A DNA stretch of 64,000 nucleotides from Latrodectus hesperus (taxonomy: Eukaryota > Arthropoda > Arachnida > Araneae > Theridiidae): positions 24,749,399 to 24,813,398 of the forward strand of contig CM075853.1 in NCBI GenBank assembly GCA_037975125.1. Reading direction: 5' to 3'. Under the pieces are notes generated by a model. The model saw only the letters and a program-made list of their open reading frames with translations, was not told where the DNA came from and ran no database searches. Of this stretch, positions 36,746 through 49,120 are shown piece after piece (position 1 is the stretch's first letter; each line of letters starts with the position of its first letter). A program made the translations under genes and the position numbers.

Positions 36746-38158
36746 CGAAAGTGTACCATGCACATATTGTAGCATACCTAGAACCTGTAATTAATATTAT
36801 TACATTGACTGAAAAAACCCAATAAGATTAATTTTTTGAATCACTTTAACTGCTTTTGGTGTAAATCTCAAGTGCTTTGTGAGGAGTTCGGTAATTATTC
36901 TTTTAAATTTGCTTGCATCTGGTAATATTTGACTTAATATTCGGTGAAAGTATCAAGCTACAATGACATTAGAAGTTAAGAAAAAGAGCCTGACTATTGA
37001 TTAATTTTGTACTTCTTTTCGTAGTTCTAATATTTTCCTTTGTTTGCTTTCACGTAAAGCCATAATGGATTGTTATCCATTGTGCTGATTTAGTGCAAGA
37101 TTAAATTTTAATATTATAAGAATAAATTAATTCATTAAATTAATGTCAGAACTGACGCAGATACTCTAAAACTTCTGAAGATTCGGTTAATGTACACTTC
37201 TAACTACAACTTTGATTTTGTGAAATTCAGCCCAAAATCTTGCTTTAAAAGTTTTGTAAATTTCTTATTTTGTTTGTAATTTAATCAAATATTCCTCTTC
37301 ATGGAAGCATATTAGATAATTATGAAATTAGAAGGTTAAGATTTTTTAACTTGTGACACGTCTTTTGATTTCATTCACTAGCTGAAGTTAATTTTTTCTT
37401 CAGCGCAACAGCAAATAAGAAATAATTCTTGGTAATAACAATAATTGCGTTTCTTATTTGCTGAAGAAAAAATTATCTTTCAAACTATGAAGAAGGATTC
37501 TACTCATCACACTTGTTTACATTTTTATAAACAATGAAAGTATTTTAACGGCATTAGAAATTCTATATTGGCTGGGGTAGACATTTGAATTCTTCGACTG
37601 ATAGGCGCATATCAAAATAGTAAAGACAAAAAGTGGCTAGACTAAAAAATAGTTATTGACACTTAGATTACGTAATTAAAAACAACTTGCACCATGTTTC
37701 CTTCTTTAATGACATTTTAGGTCATGACAAAAATTTTTAACTAGTTTGAACAAGAATGTTTACAGATATCTCAAAGATAGAAAACAATGGAATATTTTTT
37801 CTTCATATTTGAAGAGAGAAAAAGAGTAAAATTGTGTTAAAATAATAAATATTTACTTTAAAAAATAAATTTAAATAATTTTGATTTGAAACCTTGTTTT
37901 TTATAATGCAGAATTACTGCTTTAAATATAACTTGTCATCGATGCAGTAGGATATAGTTAAAAAAATTTTGATAGTGAGCCTCAGCTATTGAAATCGCAT
38001 ATTTTTAGAGAACTGCATAGAATTTAGAGTAATTAAAGCGACTTTTTAATATGTCGAAATTCTGATTTCCACGGTTGGTCGAGAACCAACGAAGGAGCTA
38101 ACAAAAATGGCACCATATAAAGGCATAAACCTATATGGTAAATAAGAATTTTGCTTCA
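36746..38158. other. AT-rich intergenic stretch with one hairpin
   Basis: Nothing recognised apart from the bulged hairpin at 37,390-37,474, listed separately. Confidence 0.65.
37390..37474. repeat. Inverted repeat, 25-bp stem with 8-nt bulge
   Basis: The right arm 37,450-37,474 is the exact reverse complement of 37,390-37,404 plus 37,413-37,422. The left arm carries 8 extra bases (GCAACAGC) that repeat its own CAGC. Confidence 0.88.
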
Positions 38159-38220
38159 CTCACTTCATTCAACGGCAACGCGAAAATTGCCGTTTTCGCG
38201 TTGCCATTGAATGAAGTGAG
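38159..38220. repeat. Near-perfect hairpin, 28-bp arms, 6-nt loop
   Basis: Arms 38,159-38,186 and 38,193-38,220 differ at one position, which would be a G-U pair in RNA. It is unusually GC-rich for this window (GGCAACGCGAAAA core). It lies about 125 bases upstream of the mariner relic. Confidence 0.93.
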
Positions 38221-38344
38221 AATAAGTATTCAAATTAGTGTATGACGTGGTTGTGACACTTTTCAGTCGAGTGTAGGAATATCAATCATTATGAAAACAG
38301 GTAAAACGCGCATATTTTTCAATCATAACTCGTAGCGAAGAGAA

Positions 38345-38935
38345 ATGGACGTGTCGAAGGAGCTTTTTCAGTGTTGTTTATTTTACGACTTAAAAGTATC
38401 AAGTCACCAAATATGTCAAGCCTTTGGGGATAGTCCTGTCAATGAACCATACGGTAAGGTAGTTTCACAAATTCGGGACGGGAATTTTGTTCCTTTGTGA
38501 AGCTTGTTTGTTGGATAAGTAGTCAAGAGATTCACTATGAGTTGCTACCAAATGGTCACCGCGGACCTGTACTCGCAGTAATTGGAATGTGTGCAACAGG
38601 CACTGAAACAGAAAGAGCCAGCACTGGTTAATCGCAAGGGTGTACTGTTCTTGTCCGATAGCGCAAAACCGCATGGTGACCAGGAATACCATACAGTGAG
38701 TTAATTGGGAGATTTTGTGCCATCCGCCTTTACTCACCTAATTTTGCACCATCAGATTACCACCTCTACCATTCCCTAGACAATCATCTTCGTGAAAAAT
38801 CCTTCTCCAATGAAGCAGAATAGCGCCAAGTACACAATCACGGAGTTTTTTGCTTCCAAAACCTCCAAATTTTACCGCAAGAGAATTTTACAACTGGAGA
38901 CACGTTGGATGATGGTGATAACTTCGAGAAGTAAT
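38345..38935 (+). pseudogene. Internally deleted mariner (SETMAR-type) transposase relic
   Basis: The ATG at 38,345 opens MDVSKELFQCCLFYDLKVSS followed by AFGDSPVNE, a mariner N-terminal helix-turn-helix. The sequence then jumps to the late catalytic region: QALKQKEPALVNRKGVLF with LSDSAKPH (second catalytic Asp), APSDYHLYHSL-like remains near 38,745, and ITEFFASKTSKFYRKR near 38,840. About 130 residues between the two are missing, and several frameshifts are present. This matches the Mos/SETMAR-like DD34D clade but is non-functional. Terminal repeats were not identified. Confidence 0.82.
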
Positions 38936-39371
38936 AATAGACTACATTTTCTGTTGGTCATATTCTTTTGAGTCATTAAAAATGGCAAGAACTTTCTCTT
39001 GTTCACCTTATATTATACTTTTAAAGACTATTGTTTCGTAGAAGTCTGAAAATGTGAAAACACAATTTCTTAGAAATCACTCATAGTTTTATCAAGTGGA
39101 AATTTTCGGTAAAACCACAGAATATTTAGATTAGTTATGCATATAAATAAAGACATTAATCAGATAAACTCATAACGACTGAGAAAATCTTTATAGAAAA
39201 TGTGAACGTTATAAATATTAAAACTCACACACACACACATTCCAATATAGCAGAACATTTTTAACTATGTATACTTCAGGTATATTCTCTTTACCTTCTT
39301 TTTGGTGCTTCTAAAGTATGTACATTCTATTTTTAAAAGAGTTGTTTAGTTTTTCATTTATTTTACTTTCA

Positions 39372-39520
39372 CACCAAGCAGAGCCTCACAAAGGCAGATG
39401 CAATTGCCCTGGGCCCCCACACTAGAAGGATCTCCACTCGAATAGCGAGTTTTTACGTTGTCAATTGATTAGAAAGTTTGTTGTGAAACTGAGGTCCTAA
39501 AGAAAATGTTTGCTCTGGAC
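39372..39520 (+). repeat. Dispersed repeat Rep-A, copy 1
   Basis: It shares AATTGCCCTGGGCC, TTTACGTTGTCA and GAAAGTTTGTTGTGA blocks with the copies at 46,190-46,390 and (reverse) 50,955-51,175. The family identity is unknown to me. Confidence 0.7.
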
Positions 39521-39530
39521 TGTGAATCAG

Positions 39531-41461
39531 ATTTGAAAATTAATTCCATGGAATTCAAAGGAAAAACGATTCGTAAATATTAACAATGTGATTAATATTT
39601 CTAAAGTCTGATATAGATTAAATACATAAAAATGCTGGAAAGTTGATGTTTATCATAAAGCATATGATTCACTTTTATTAAATGATTTAACTTTCACGTC
39701 TGTGTGAATCAAGATTTAGAAATTCAACTAATAAATAATTTATTGAAACAGACTTGATACGTATGTCTTCTTACGGCGACCAATGCTTAAAGATGTGAGT
39801 CATATGTCTTCCATTATTGATAATTTGAATAGATATTGCATAAGATAAATCATTAAATACGCGTTTTAAGATATTATATACCAATGGAAATAAAGGTTTA
39901 TTGTATTTCTGCTTAATGGAAATTTATGTTTCATAATAATCGATATTTATTACAATGAGCAATCGTAAAATCTATATTTGAATTATTCGAAATTTGGATC
40001 TGTGTGCGTGCGTGCGTGTGTGTGTGTAATACTGAAACAATGTATCGAAAATAAACGCAAATGAAAAATAAGTGCTGACAAAGAATGTATGCAGTATCTT
40101 TAAAATATAACCTCTATGATTCAGAAAATTATTATCGAGAGATATTAAAAAAAAACTGAATTTTTTTAAATATCTCACAATAATTTTTTAATAATAATAA
40201 AAAAATTGATTTTTTTTAATTGTTGAGTATATACGCTTTCTACTTACTTTTGCTTACTACTTCCAATACTATGTAAATACATTTTTTAATAATTTAAAAA
40301 ATTATTATATACATAAATCAACATCGAATAACGCTATGCAGCATATTTTATGGCAAACAATTGGGATTCAAGATAGCATTAATGGAAGCTTTGGCTGTGT
40401 CACAAATAGAGATATTAAATTAGCGAAGCATCAAATGACTACTGCATTTTTTTGTAAAAGAGAAAAACGTTGTCTAATATTAAAGTCTGAAATATTCATA
40501 AAAATACTACTGTGTGATTCTTCTTGTAAAGGAAATATTTTAATGAAAGGAAATATATATATGCATTAGATCTATAAATATTCAATTAATATGAAATTAT
40601 GTAATTTTCATATAATTACTTCTCAATTTTTTGGTGTATTTTTATTCTAGTGTTAAGTTTCAAAAGATGCTTAAGATTTTTCTTTAGCGCGTTGTTTACT
40701 TAACAATAAATATAACCAAGCTTTAACTTTAAATAAGCCTGTCTTCAGAGACATTGAGTGAAAATTCTGATGAATAAAAAGCAAACATTATTTTAATTTT
40801 ATTATGAATTAGCTTTCAAATATATAAAAATAATATTAATATAAAATTTGAAAATGATTAATGTGAATGGTTCATTGACGTGTTGGTCATTTCTTAGCAT
40901 CCAAAACTGTTATGATTGATATGGATTCTATGTGCCATTGATGAATGCCCGAAAGTAGATTGTTCAAGATAGCCAGAAATTAATGAACTTGGAACTGGTG
41001 ATCCTTAACATCACAAATGTACTAGATTGAATTGATATACTTCGAATTACAAACTCAAGAAATCATTTGAGATTCATTAGCACATTCATCTAAACTTTGT
41101 ATCTAATTTCTACCTTGGCGACCTGTATCGTAAACCATTTGAAAAATATAATAATCCTTAATGACGGCAGATGCTTTGAGTTGATATCACTGATCACTAA
41201 TAATAGTCTACACATTCCATTAGATTCCATAACAAGTATTTAAAAAAATTAACAATTAGAATGATTACCGAAATATATATGTATAATATAGTTTATATTG
41301 AGCATCACACAAAATATTGATACTTATTATATCCTAATAACTGTATCTTCATTTTAATGAAGTAAGATCAGTTTCAGACGTATATAATCAACGATAAAGT
41401 CAATTTCAATCTTACCATTAGTAGTTATTATTGTTGCGCAAACACACATGCTTCCCTATAA
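39531..41461. other. AT-rich intergenic stretch
   Basis: No gene recognised. There is a short (TG)n/(CGTG)n run near 40,000-40,027. A 77-codon open frame at 40,336-40,569 has no coding character that I recognise. Confidence 0.6.
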
Positions 41462-41731
41462 CTAACCTTGAGTTGGTCTCTACCAGTTAGATAGAAGCAA
41501 CCGAGTGGAGTCTTCGTGATTTTGAAGCAGGGACCAAGCAGAAGACCCCAATACTTGGCCTGCAACCTCCTGAGATATCGTTTCACTTGGTAAACATTGC
41601 GATCACGACATATTTAACGTACCGCAGCCGCCTTTAACGAACTCGACAGATCTTTGGTTATGCCGGAACTCGAACTCATTACCTTCCAGTAATCAGAACG
41701 GCGCCCTAACCAAACAGGCCACCGCGGCTCT
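41462..41731 (-). mobile_element. tRNA-derived SINE, minus strand
   Basis: Read on the minus strand from 41,731, the head is GAGCCGCGGTGGCCTGTTTG (A-box region), then GTTAGGGCGCCGTT, and a B box GAGTTCGAGTTCC. The body extends to about 41,462. A related, more diverged copy is at 46,035-46,545. Confidence 0.78.
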
Positions 41732-41989
41732 ATCTAGTCATTTGTTACTTTCAGAGGCATTTTTCCATTAAACATTGATAGTATCATCGAATCAATTTCA
41801 AATTTAAGACAGTTGACCATTATGTAAAACTCAGCACACGTTTTGATTTTAATGTTACGGACTAACTAAATATATCTTCTGCCATATAAAGTTCGACTTA
41901 GTTCATAGTATAAGCAGCCAGAATGAATTCGAACTAGTTTGATCACTTTAATAACGTTATATTAATTAAAATATGACCTATATATGACT

Positions 41990-42145
41990 GAGCTCTTTAG
42001 AAGTTTCCAGGTTCGAACCCAGCCTTTGTTAAAAAGATTATATATTGCTTCTTTCTGAATGCAAATCTGTCAGGATGGTTGTTAGTGATTTTCCGGATTT
42101 CTTCTCTTGTAATGCATGGATGGGACATGAATTACCTATGAAAAA
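41990..42145 (+). mobile_element. tRNA-derived SINE fragment
   Basis: It contains a clean B box (CAGGTTCGAACCC) at about 42,009 but a degenerate A box. The body includes ATGCATGGATGGGACATGAA. Assignment rests mainly on the B box and locally raised GC. Confidence 0.55.
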
Positions 42146-42734
42146 TATTATAAAAAGAAAATAAGCTGTGAATTTTTTAAAAAATGCATTGCTTAAAATA
42201 CATACAGCTGTTAAATAATTCGCTACCGGGAAATCAATTATTGATATTCATTTAAACATGGTACCATAAAAATCATTTGATATTTCTATTGAGAATATGA
42301 TAAAACTTTTTGAATATTTCAGTTTTTTACGAATTTTATTTCCCATAAATATATTTAGTATAAGATTATGTGGTAAAAACTGGCATACAAAATCACATAA
42401 ACAGGCTGATTAATTTATTCGTTTTAAATAATTTAGTACATAATTTAGTATAATAATTTAGCATTTGTATCTCTTAACACAAAAACTGCAGATTTTTTTA
42501 TACTTTAAAATGTTTTTAAAATATTTATTTAGAAGATATACAATTTTTTTAAAAAAAATTAATTAACTGAAAGTTAAGTAATTTATTAAATTAAAAAATT
42601 GTAATAATTTTTTAAGAAAATTAGCAATAAAAATTTTCGGAATTTGAATGGCATATGTACAAACACACCATTGTGTTTAATTTCTAAATAAATAATATCT
42701 TCACGTTCTTTTGGATTCGTGAGTTTCGAGTAAA

Positions 42735-44272
42735 TACACTGCTGGACAATTGCTAAGGACGGATAACACTATCATCCATAGCAACCACAAAATGAAAGGA
42801 AGCAAAATGTGGAAAATTAGAATAAGTGCGGGTTATAATAATAAGAAGTATGCGTATGAAAATTTTTTTCCACGTCTGTTCCTCACATGATAGCGTTCAT
42901 AAGAGCTTTAAAGGTTTTGACGCGTGTGGACAGTTGTTGTTTCAAGTCAAAGTCTTACTGGAAAGATTTAATAGACGAACTTGAAATTTTTGGCATGTCT
43001 TCCCAACATCACTTAGATGATTTTATGCGTGGCCGAATTATTGGAAAGATCGCAGAAGGGCGAAAAATAACAGATGTTGCTTGGGAGTTCGACATCGCTC
43101 ACAGATTTCTTTCACGGCTGTGGAAGTCATTTAAAACTACTGGAATGTGTTGTAGGTAGAGCACGGAGGAGGTCGTGTTAGAAGTACGACGCCTGCAGAA
43201 GACAGATATATCGTCCTATCAGCAAAAAGGAACAGGCGCACCACAGCTCAACAGGTGGCAAATCAGTTTCTTGCTGCTTCAGGAAAGCAGATCTCCTGAA
43301 AAACTGTTGCCAGACGTTTGAGAGGAGGAGGACTATACGCCCGCAGACCTGTTGTGTGTGTCTTATTGACCAGACAACACCGTACTGCCCGTTTGCAATG
43401 GTGTCGTGAGCATCGCAATTGGACTGGACTGGGCATGCGTACTATTCTCAGATGAGAGTAGGTTCAGTCTGTCATCGGATTGTTGACGCCAACTGATCTG
43501 GCGCGAGAGTGGTACTGCTTATCGTCCAGAAAATATCCAGGAAAGGGACCGATATCCGACATGCAGTGTTATTGTGTGGGCCGGTATCATGATCAATGGC
43601 CACACGCCCCTACATGTGGTTGTGAATGGGACTATGACGGGCCAACGATACATTAATGAAGTTCTACTTCCTCATGTTCGTCTTTTCCGTGGTGCTGTCG
43701 GTGATAAATTTGTTTTTATGGACGACAACGTAACATGTCATGGAACACTCGCTGTTCAGTATTGTCTAGACAGCGAGGGTATTCAATGCCTCGTATGGCC
43801 ATCACGTTCTCTAGATCTAAACTCCATTGAAAATGTGTGGGATGCTTTGGGGAGGCATGTTGCTGGTCGAAACTATCCTCCGACAAACAAGAACACCCTC
43901 ATCCGTGTACTCCCAGAGGAATGGAATAAATTGCCTCTACAGCTGCTGGATAATGTTGTGCAAAGTATGATACGACGTGTGGAATGTTGCATCACACTCC
44001 ACGGTGGACATATCCCGCACTGATACCTTTCTTCAAGGTGCCTGCTGACTTTTAGATGCATTGTTCCATTTTTCCGTATGCAGCATAAAATAAACATTTT
44101 TTTCTTTCAGATGTTTCACAGCTTCTGTACTTTCCAGAACAATAAATATTCTTTATTCTAATGTCTGAACAGTGTGACAACTATATTTTATCCTACTAGG
44201 CCTCATTGTCTAGCTTAATGTTATGCTACATCGCAATTTGTGATCCATCCTTAGCAATTGTCCAGCAGTGTA
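42735..44272 (+). mobile_element. Complete Tc1/mariner transposon (Tc1-like), TA target duplication
   Basis: The element spans 42,737-44,270 (1,534 bp). Its ends are about 28-bp terminal inverted repeats starting CACTGCTGGACAATTGC with one mismatch (C/T), flanked by TA at 42,735-42,736 and 44,271-44,272. It encloses one plus-strand transposase relic. Ends and target duplication are typical of Tc1-like DNA transposons. Both ends remain nearly identical, so it could still be mobilised by a transposase supplied elsewhere (inference). Confidence 0.95.
42887..44023 (+). pseudogene. Tc1-like transposase (DD34E), frameshifted
   Basis: Three frame segments together cover the whole protein. 42,887-43,159 encodes the N-terminal helix-turn-helix (FMRGRIIGKIAEGRKITDVA). 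About 43,168-43,428, in another frame, has GRVRSTTPAEDRY and TTAQQVANQFLAASGKQIS followed by an in-frame TGA, then KTVARRLRGGGLYARRP. From 43,430, back in the first frame, is the catalytic core: ACVLFSDESRFSL (first Asp), a TGA near 43,483, then 43,574-44,023 with FMDDNVTCH (second Asp) and SLDLNSIENVWD (Glu). The DDE residues survive, but two frame changes and at least two stops make the copy inactive. Confidence 0.9.
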
Positions 44273-44546
44273 TTATCAATGAGTAAATAAACATAATATT
44301 TGGCAGTAGTTCAAAAAATACACGAAAATTTCCCCAATTTTACACGCATAATAAATAAATAACAAATACATTGAAACAATTAGCACTTATCAGTCTCCAT
44401 GTTACAACAGTAAATGCACAGCAAAGCAGTGTCTCATATGACTTTCTAGAATAACGTTCGTCTTAGTGATTCACAGAAGTTGCGGCTGAAGATCCGTTTT
44501 ATCTTTTATCTCTCATAGAAAGCAAAGATGTTCACAGATTTTGATT

Positions 44547-44881
44547 ACATTTAGAGAAATTCCCCAGGAAATTCTTTAAATACATTTGCTAGAAAATCTT
44601 CCTGAAGCATCATGTGTCACATTTATTGTTCTTACATTCTCTAACCATGCAATTCCACATTTAGGGAAATTCCAGAAAATTCTTTAACTATATGTGCCAA
44701 AAAATTTTCCCGAATCATTTACCATATGTCACAATTATTGTTTTTACATTCTGGAACCATGCAATTTCACATTTAGGGAAATTCCAGAAAATTCTTTAAA
44801 TACATTTGCTAGAAAATCTGACCGAAGCATTTGCAATATGTTACAATTATTGTTTTTACATTCTGCAACCCTGCAATTTCA
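44547..44881. repeat. Three tandem copies of an about 110-bp unit
   Basis: Units begin at 44,547, 44,657 and 44,769, each opening ACATTTAG(G/A)GAAATTCC, then AAATTCTTTAA, a degenerate middle, and ending TTTTTACATTCT..AACC.TGCAATT. Copies 2 and 3 are the most similar. Confidence 0.88.
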
Positions 44882-46034
44882 CCTCCTTTGGCCAGAAATT
44901 CAACTTCTTTGGCTCAAAATCTCTTGTTTTTTTGAAAAACAACCCTTGCACGTGAATGTAGTTCTAAATAAGATAAGATACGGCTTTAGTGTTTGTAACT
45001 TTCGAAATCCACATATTTCAAATTCCTATCCAATCAATTTATATTTTTTAATAGACTATGATGCTGAGCAAAGCTTGCAAAGTAGGAAGTTCCAGTAGTT
45101 TAGATCTCATCACTGTTCGAAGCAGCAATCAGAAATCGAAGATAGATAAACTATTCACCATGTGCATTTGTCATGGCGGTGTTGTTCGAGAATTTTCCAC
45201 ATTTTCTGATTTCGAAAATGTAAACACTATTTGTGATAACAGCTTTGCCATGCGCGACCAATGCATATGTCTTTAAGTATCAGGGGTTACGCAGAATTGC
45301 ATTTTTATATTTTTCTCAAACTTAGCAAAACTTCTTTGTAATGTGAAGAAAAATAAAGCTTTTAGCCATTTTCTCTATTAATTTTCTTATTTTACTTAGA
45401 GAATTTTGCAACTTTAAAATAGTAATTTACCATTATTTATTAATTCCTTTTATAATTTTTATGTGATGCCTATTGATTCAATTTTACATTATTCAACATT
45501 TTCAATTTACAAATATTTAAAATCATTGTAAACATTTATTATTTTTCCTCACCCATGAAAATTTAATTTTTGGCAATTAGAAAATAATTAGCATATTACA
45601 AAATAATAGTCCAGTCATTCTTTAAATCAACACATTCTGTAAATAGATTTCAATGGTCTTTTTCAAAATTTCTCTAATTATTTAATCAAGACTATAAACT
45701 ATCTTCAAGACCATAAAATATCTTATCAATAATTAAATCGAAGTCTTAGATTGTAAATATTTAAATAATACGAAAATTTTGCAAGTCGGAGTAAAAAGTG
45801 TATGAATTAATGCAGCAATGAAATGTTTCAAAAATTACTTAATAACATATTTAATATTAGTGATGACTAGACCTAATTGTTACTAATAAATTGTATTAAC
45901 AATAAAAATGGTTAATAAGTCAATATATAACTTCAAACTTTTGCCGTAATTAGTAATTATTAAGTAGAAGACTAATTTAAATTAATATTTTTTAATTAAT
46001 GCTTTTTAATTAATATTTTTTCTAACGTCTGACC
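44882..46034. other. AT-rich intergenic stretch
   Basis: Contains a 72-codon open frame (45,058-45,276) of no recognised family. No splice or promoter context was noted. Confidence 0.6.
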
Positions 46035-46545
46035 ACTAGTGAGGAATATTTCCTTTTTTTCAACACTGCAAGAGGTGGAATTGATGGCACCTTTGTATAG
46101 TGGAGCACCTATCCCAAAAATAAATGATTCTTCGTAATTTAGAGGCAAGGAATCAAACAGAACATCTCTGGATGTGACTTATCCTCTCCAGAGCTTGATT
46201 AAAGCAGAGGCATAAGGGGCAGTTGCCCAGGGCCGCCACATCAGAGAAACCTCTAAATTGAATGGAAAGTTTATTTACGTTGTCACTCAAATAGAATCGT
46301 TTGCCAAATCAAATAGAAAATTTGATGTTGTGACGCAGAGGGGGGACCCCAAATAAGTTTCAGCCCCGGGTCCCAATTAGGCTAAGTCAGGAATTGATCA
46401 CTTCCAAAGGATCATTTCACTTGAAGGACCATGACCTCGTGTTTAAACATGTCCAAGCCGCCTTTGCTGAATAAAACGAATCTTAGATAAGTCGGGATTT
46501 GAACTCTAGACCTTACGATAATGAGAATGATATCCAAAACAAAAA
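46035..46545 (-). mobile_element. tRNA-derived SINE (minus strand) interrupted by a Rep-A copy
   Basis: The outer parts (46,035-46,190 and 46,390-46,545) resemble the SINE at 41,462-41,731, sharing ATCATTTCACTTG, AAGCCGCCTTTG and a minus-strand B box at GGGATTTGAACTCTAG. The inner part is Rep-A. A short TTGAT occurs at both edges and may be a target duplication, so nesting is likely but not proven. Confidence 0.65.
46190..46390 (+). repeat. Dispersed repeat Rep-A, copy 2
   Basis: It contains GGGGCAGTTGCCCAGGGCC, CATCAGAGAAACC, AATAGAATCGTTTG, AATAGAAAATTTGATGTTGTG and AATTAGGCTAAGTCAGG, which reappear in reverse at 50,955-51,175. Confidence 0.8.
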
Positions 46546-47099
46546 ATCCAGCAGAGCTTTTTTTTTTAATTCCAAGTTCTTTATTTTTAGAAACAAATAA
46601 ATTTTAAAAAATTCATCGTTTTCTAACTGATGTCTGCATGATTAATGTTCAGAGTTGTCTGACCTTATTTCAATAAAGGTAAATTTTCAGAATAAAAACT
46701 GAATTTTTATAGATAATCTGATATTAGATTTTATTTAAATAGCTGTTGCCTGCATAAAAAAATAATTACTCCATTTTAAAAAAGAAGAGAAGAAAGAAAA
46801 CCTTAAAAATATGTTTGTATATAAAATGATAAAGGGGGGAAATAAATGGAAATTATTCATTATTACTCAAGTTACACTAGAATGCAAAATCGCAACGAAT
46901 TGTAAATTTTTCCAAAAATGTAAATTTAAAAAAGAATTCAGAAAATTTTAATTTTTTAACACTGAAAATTGCAACAAAATAACATGTACATATGTACTTA
47001 ATATTATTTTTTTCCCCAAATGTATTGCAAATGCATTCACTTTCAAAAGTTAAGGACATAAAAGGTCCAAAAGCACAAATTCCCATTAATAAATTTAAA

Positions 47100-47207
47100 A
47101 TGTGAAAAAATCGAATACGAAGACCCGAGATAGATGTCGAACTCATAAACAGTTGAACTGAAAGCCAAAACGCTAATCAATTTGTCTGCCAGCAGAGCAC
47201 TTTTATA
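47100..47207 (-). mobile_element. tRNA-derived SINE head, minus strand
   Basis: On the minus strand from 47,207 it reads GCTCTGCTGGCAGACAAATT, then GATTAGCGTTTTGGC and a B box GAGTTCGACATCTATC. Only the tRNA-like head is recognised. Confidence 0.6.
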
Positions 47208-49047
47208 ATGTCAGATAGTTAATTAAAAAAATTGGATTTGAGGAAGATTTTAAAATTAATTTGAGCTTGAGGTTTGTTAGAATTTACATTGCTTATGAGC
47301 TCACATGTGACTACAATGATATGAAGATTATGATGCGATGGGGGAATAAGGAAAATAATTTTTTTAAAAATTCAACTTTAGTATAAAATTACATGGCATT
47401 CATTACATATATATAAAGACTATAGGTTGCCTATAGTATTTCATACACTATTTTCCAAAGTAGAAGAACATAATCTTTAGCAGTTGTTAAGTAATATTAA
47501 TTTTACGAAAATCATTCTTTAGTCATTATTTATCATCAGTGTCCATAAATACTAAACAAAGATATCAAAATTAGAAATTAAATAACTGAAGAGAATATAT
47601 ATTCTCTTCAAAATGAAAAGTCTCAGATTCAATCATATTCTCTATTAAACAAATGATGATGGTTTTCAGCTTTTCACATATAAATGTGTCGAAGTGGATA
47701 TTTGATAATTTTCGAAGTTTTCTCCTTTGTGACGCGTAAATATAGTCCACTCGCTATAAAAACTAATCCTGAAGACTGTATACTCTGGATGTTAAAAACC
47801 TTCCAAATCTTAGCGAAGCTAGATCACCTACTGTGTGGAATCAAACGCTATTTAATTAAAACTCAACGTAGCGCCGTAGCATTATCTAAAAATTCCGTTT
47901 TTAATAAAAATTTATTCTGCTTAAACAGTGTAAGTTACAATGATGCATATTCCAAGTATAAATAGAATTCAATATTTATTGTTTATTAAAAATCTGATTT
48001 AATTCAATCTTACATAAATAATGTAAGAAATAAAAGGTAAAAACAGTAAATAGTTCTAAAAATATTACTTAGACATTTAAAAAATATCTAACAATGTGTA
48101 ATTAGTAATATATGTATAATATTATCTATTATATATTAGTATGTTTAAAAAAAAGTAACTTTTTTCACTAAAAATGAGATTAATAATCCTATTTTTTTCG
48201 ACAATGGGAAATTTTTTTAAGTATTGCCTTCGATTTTACGATTTGAAAGTGAAATGAAATGTTATTTTGTTAATATTTTAAAAATTATTCAACTATATAT
48301 ATTTAGCCATCAATACAAAGTACCCTCTGTACTTGATACAATGTTTCGATGTAGTAACTAACATATAGCATTCCATAACAAATAAATAATTGTGGGGAAA
48401 AGAGCATTTTTAATTAAAATTTTAGAATAATGTAATTCATATTTTATTCACACATATAATGTAACGCAAATTCAAATTTGATTTTGATTATGTTACACCT
48501 AAAAGATGAATAAAGACTTAAAAAATCTTCATTAATTTTTTTCTCACGTTATTTATTTAATAAATGTTAAAATTGAAAAAAAAAATTAACTGTCGTTGGT
48601 AATTTTCATCATTTTATTTATGAATTAAAAAAATGGATTTCAAAATCCAAGGTAAAACGCATAGAAACAGCTTAAAATTAATTACTCTTCATTTTTTATG
48701 AAATAATAATTAAATTTTCACAAACGTATGAAATTTAACATGAAAATTATAAGCTTGAGTTATGAGTTTTTACATTTATATAATGTGAAATCGTTAAATT
48801 CAAAAAAAAAAAATAATAATAATAATAAATAAATAAATAAATAAAAATAAGAGAAATCTAAAAAAGAAATTAAATTGTACTTGAAATATTTGCAAAAAGA
48901 TTTATGAGGTAAGCTGATTTCTTTGTGTGATGGTGACAACACCCTAATTTATTCACGCACTATCTCCTTCAACTTATTTAGAGTAAAGAATCCCGGAAGA
49001 ATCTTTAAGTAAAATGAGAACAATTCCAGGCGCTGGCTTGATTCGTT
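47208..49047. other. AT-rich intergenic stretch upstream of the 49,121 gene
   Basis: Contains an A-rich (AAT)n/(AAAT)n stretch near 48,802-48,846 and a 93-codon open frame (47,684-47,965) without recognised similarity. Nothing else seen. Confidence 0.6.
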
Positions 49048-49056
49048 TATATATAA
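49048..49056 (+). promoter_or_regulatory. TATA box of the 49,121 gene
   Basis: TATATATAA lies 65-73 bases upstream of the ATG. An initiator-like TTCAGAT follows at about 49,070, so transcription probably starts at about 49,072-49,082, giving a 5' UTR of 40-50 bases. Confidence 0.65.
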
Positions 49057-49120
49057 GTAAGCATTTTCTTCAGATAAGCATATTCGATCTGAAAATTCGA
49101 GACAATTTACTACAAGCACA

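Noticed and set aside
40336..40569. 77-codon plus-strand open frame
   Set aside because: No domain or splice context; AT-rich chance frame.
44694..45098. 134-codon plus-strand open frame
   Set aside because: Built from the 110-bp tandem repeats, with no signal, domain or regular codon character.
47684..47965. 93-codon plus-strand open frame
   Set aside because: No signal peptide, domain, promoter or poly(A) context noted; length is within chance for this region.
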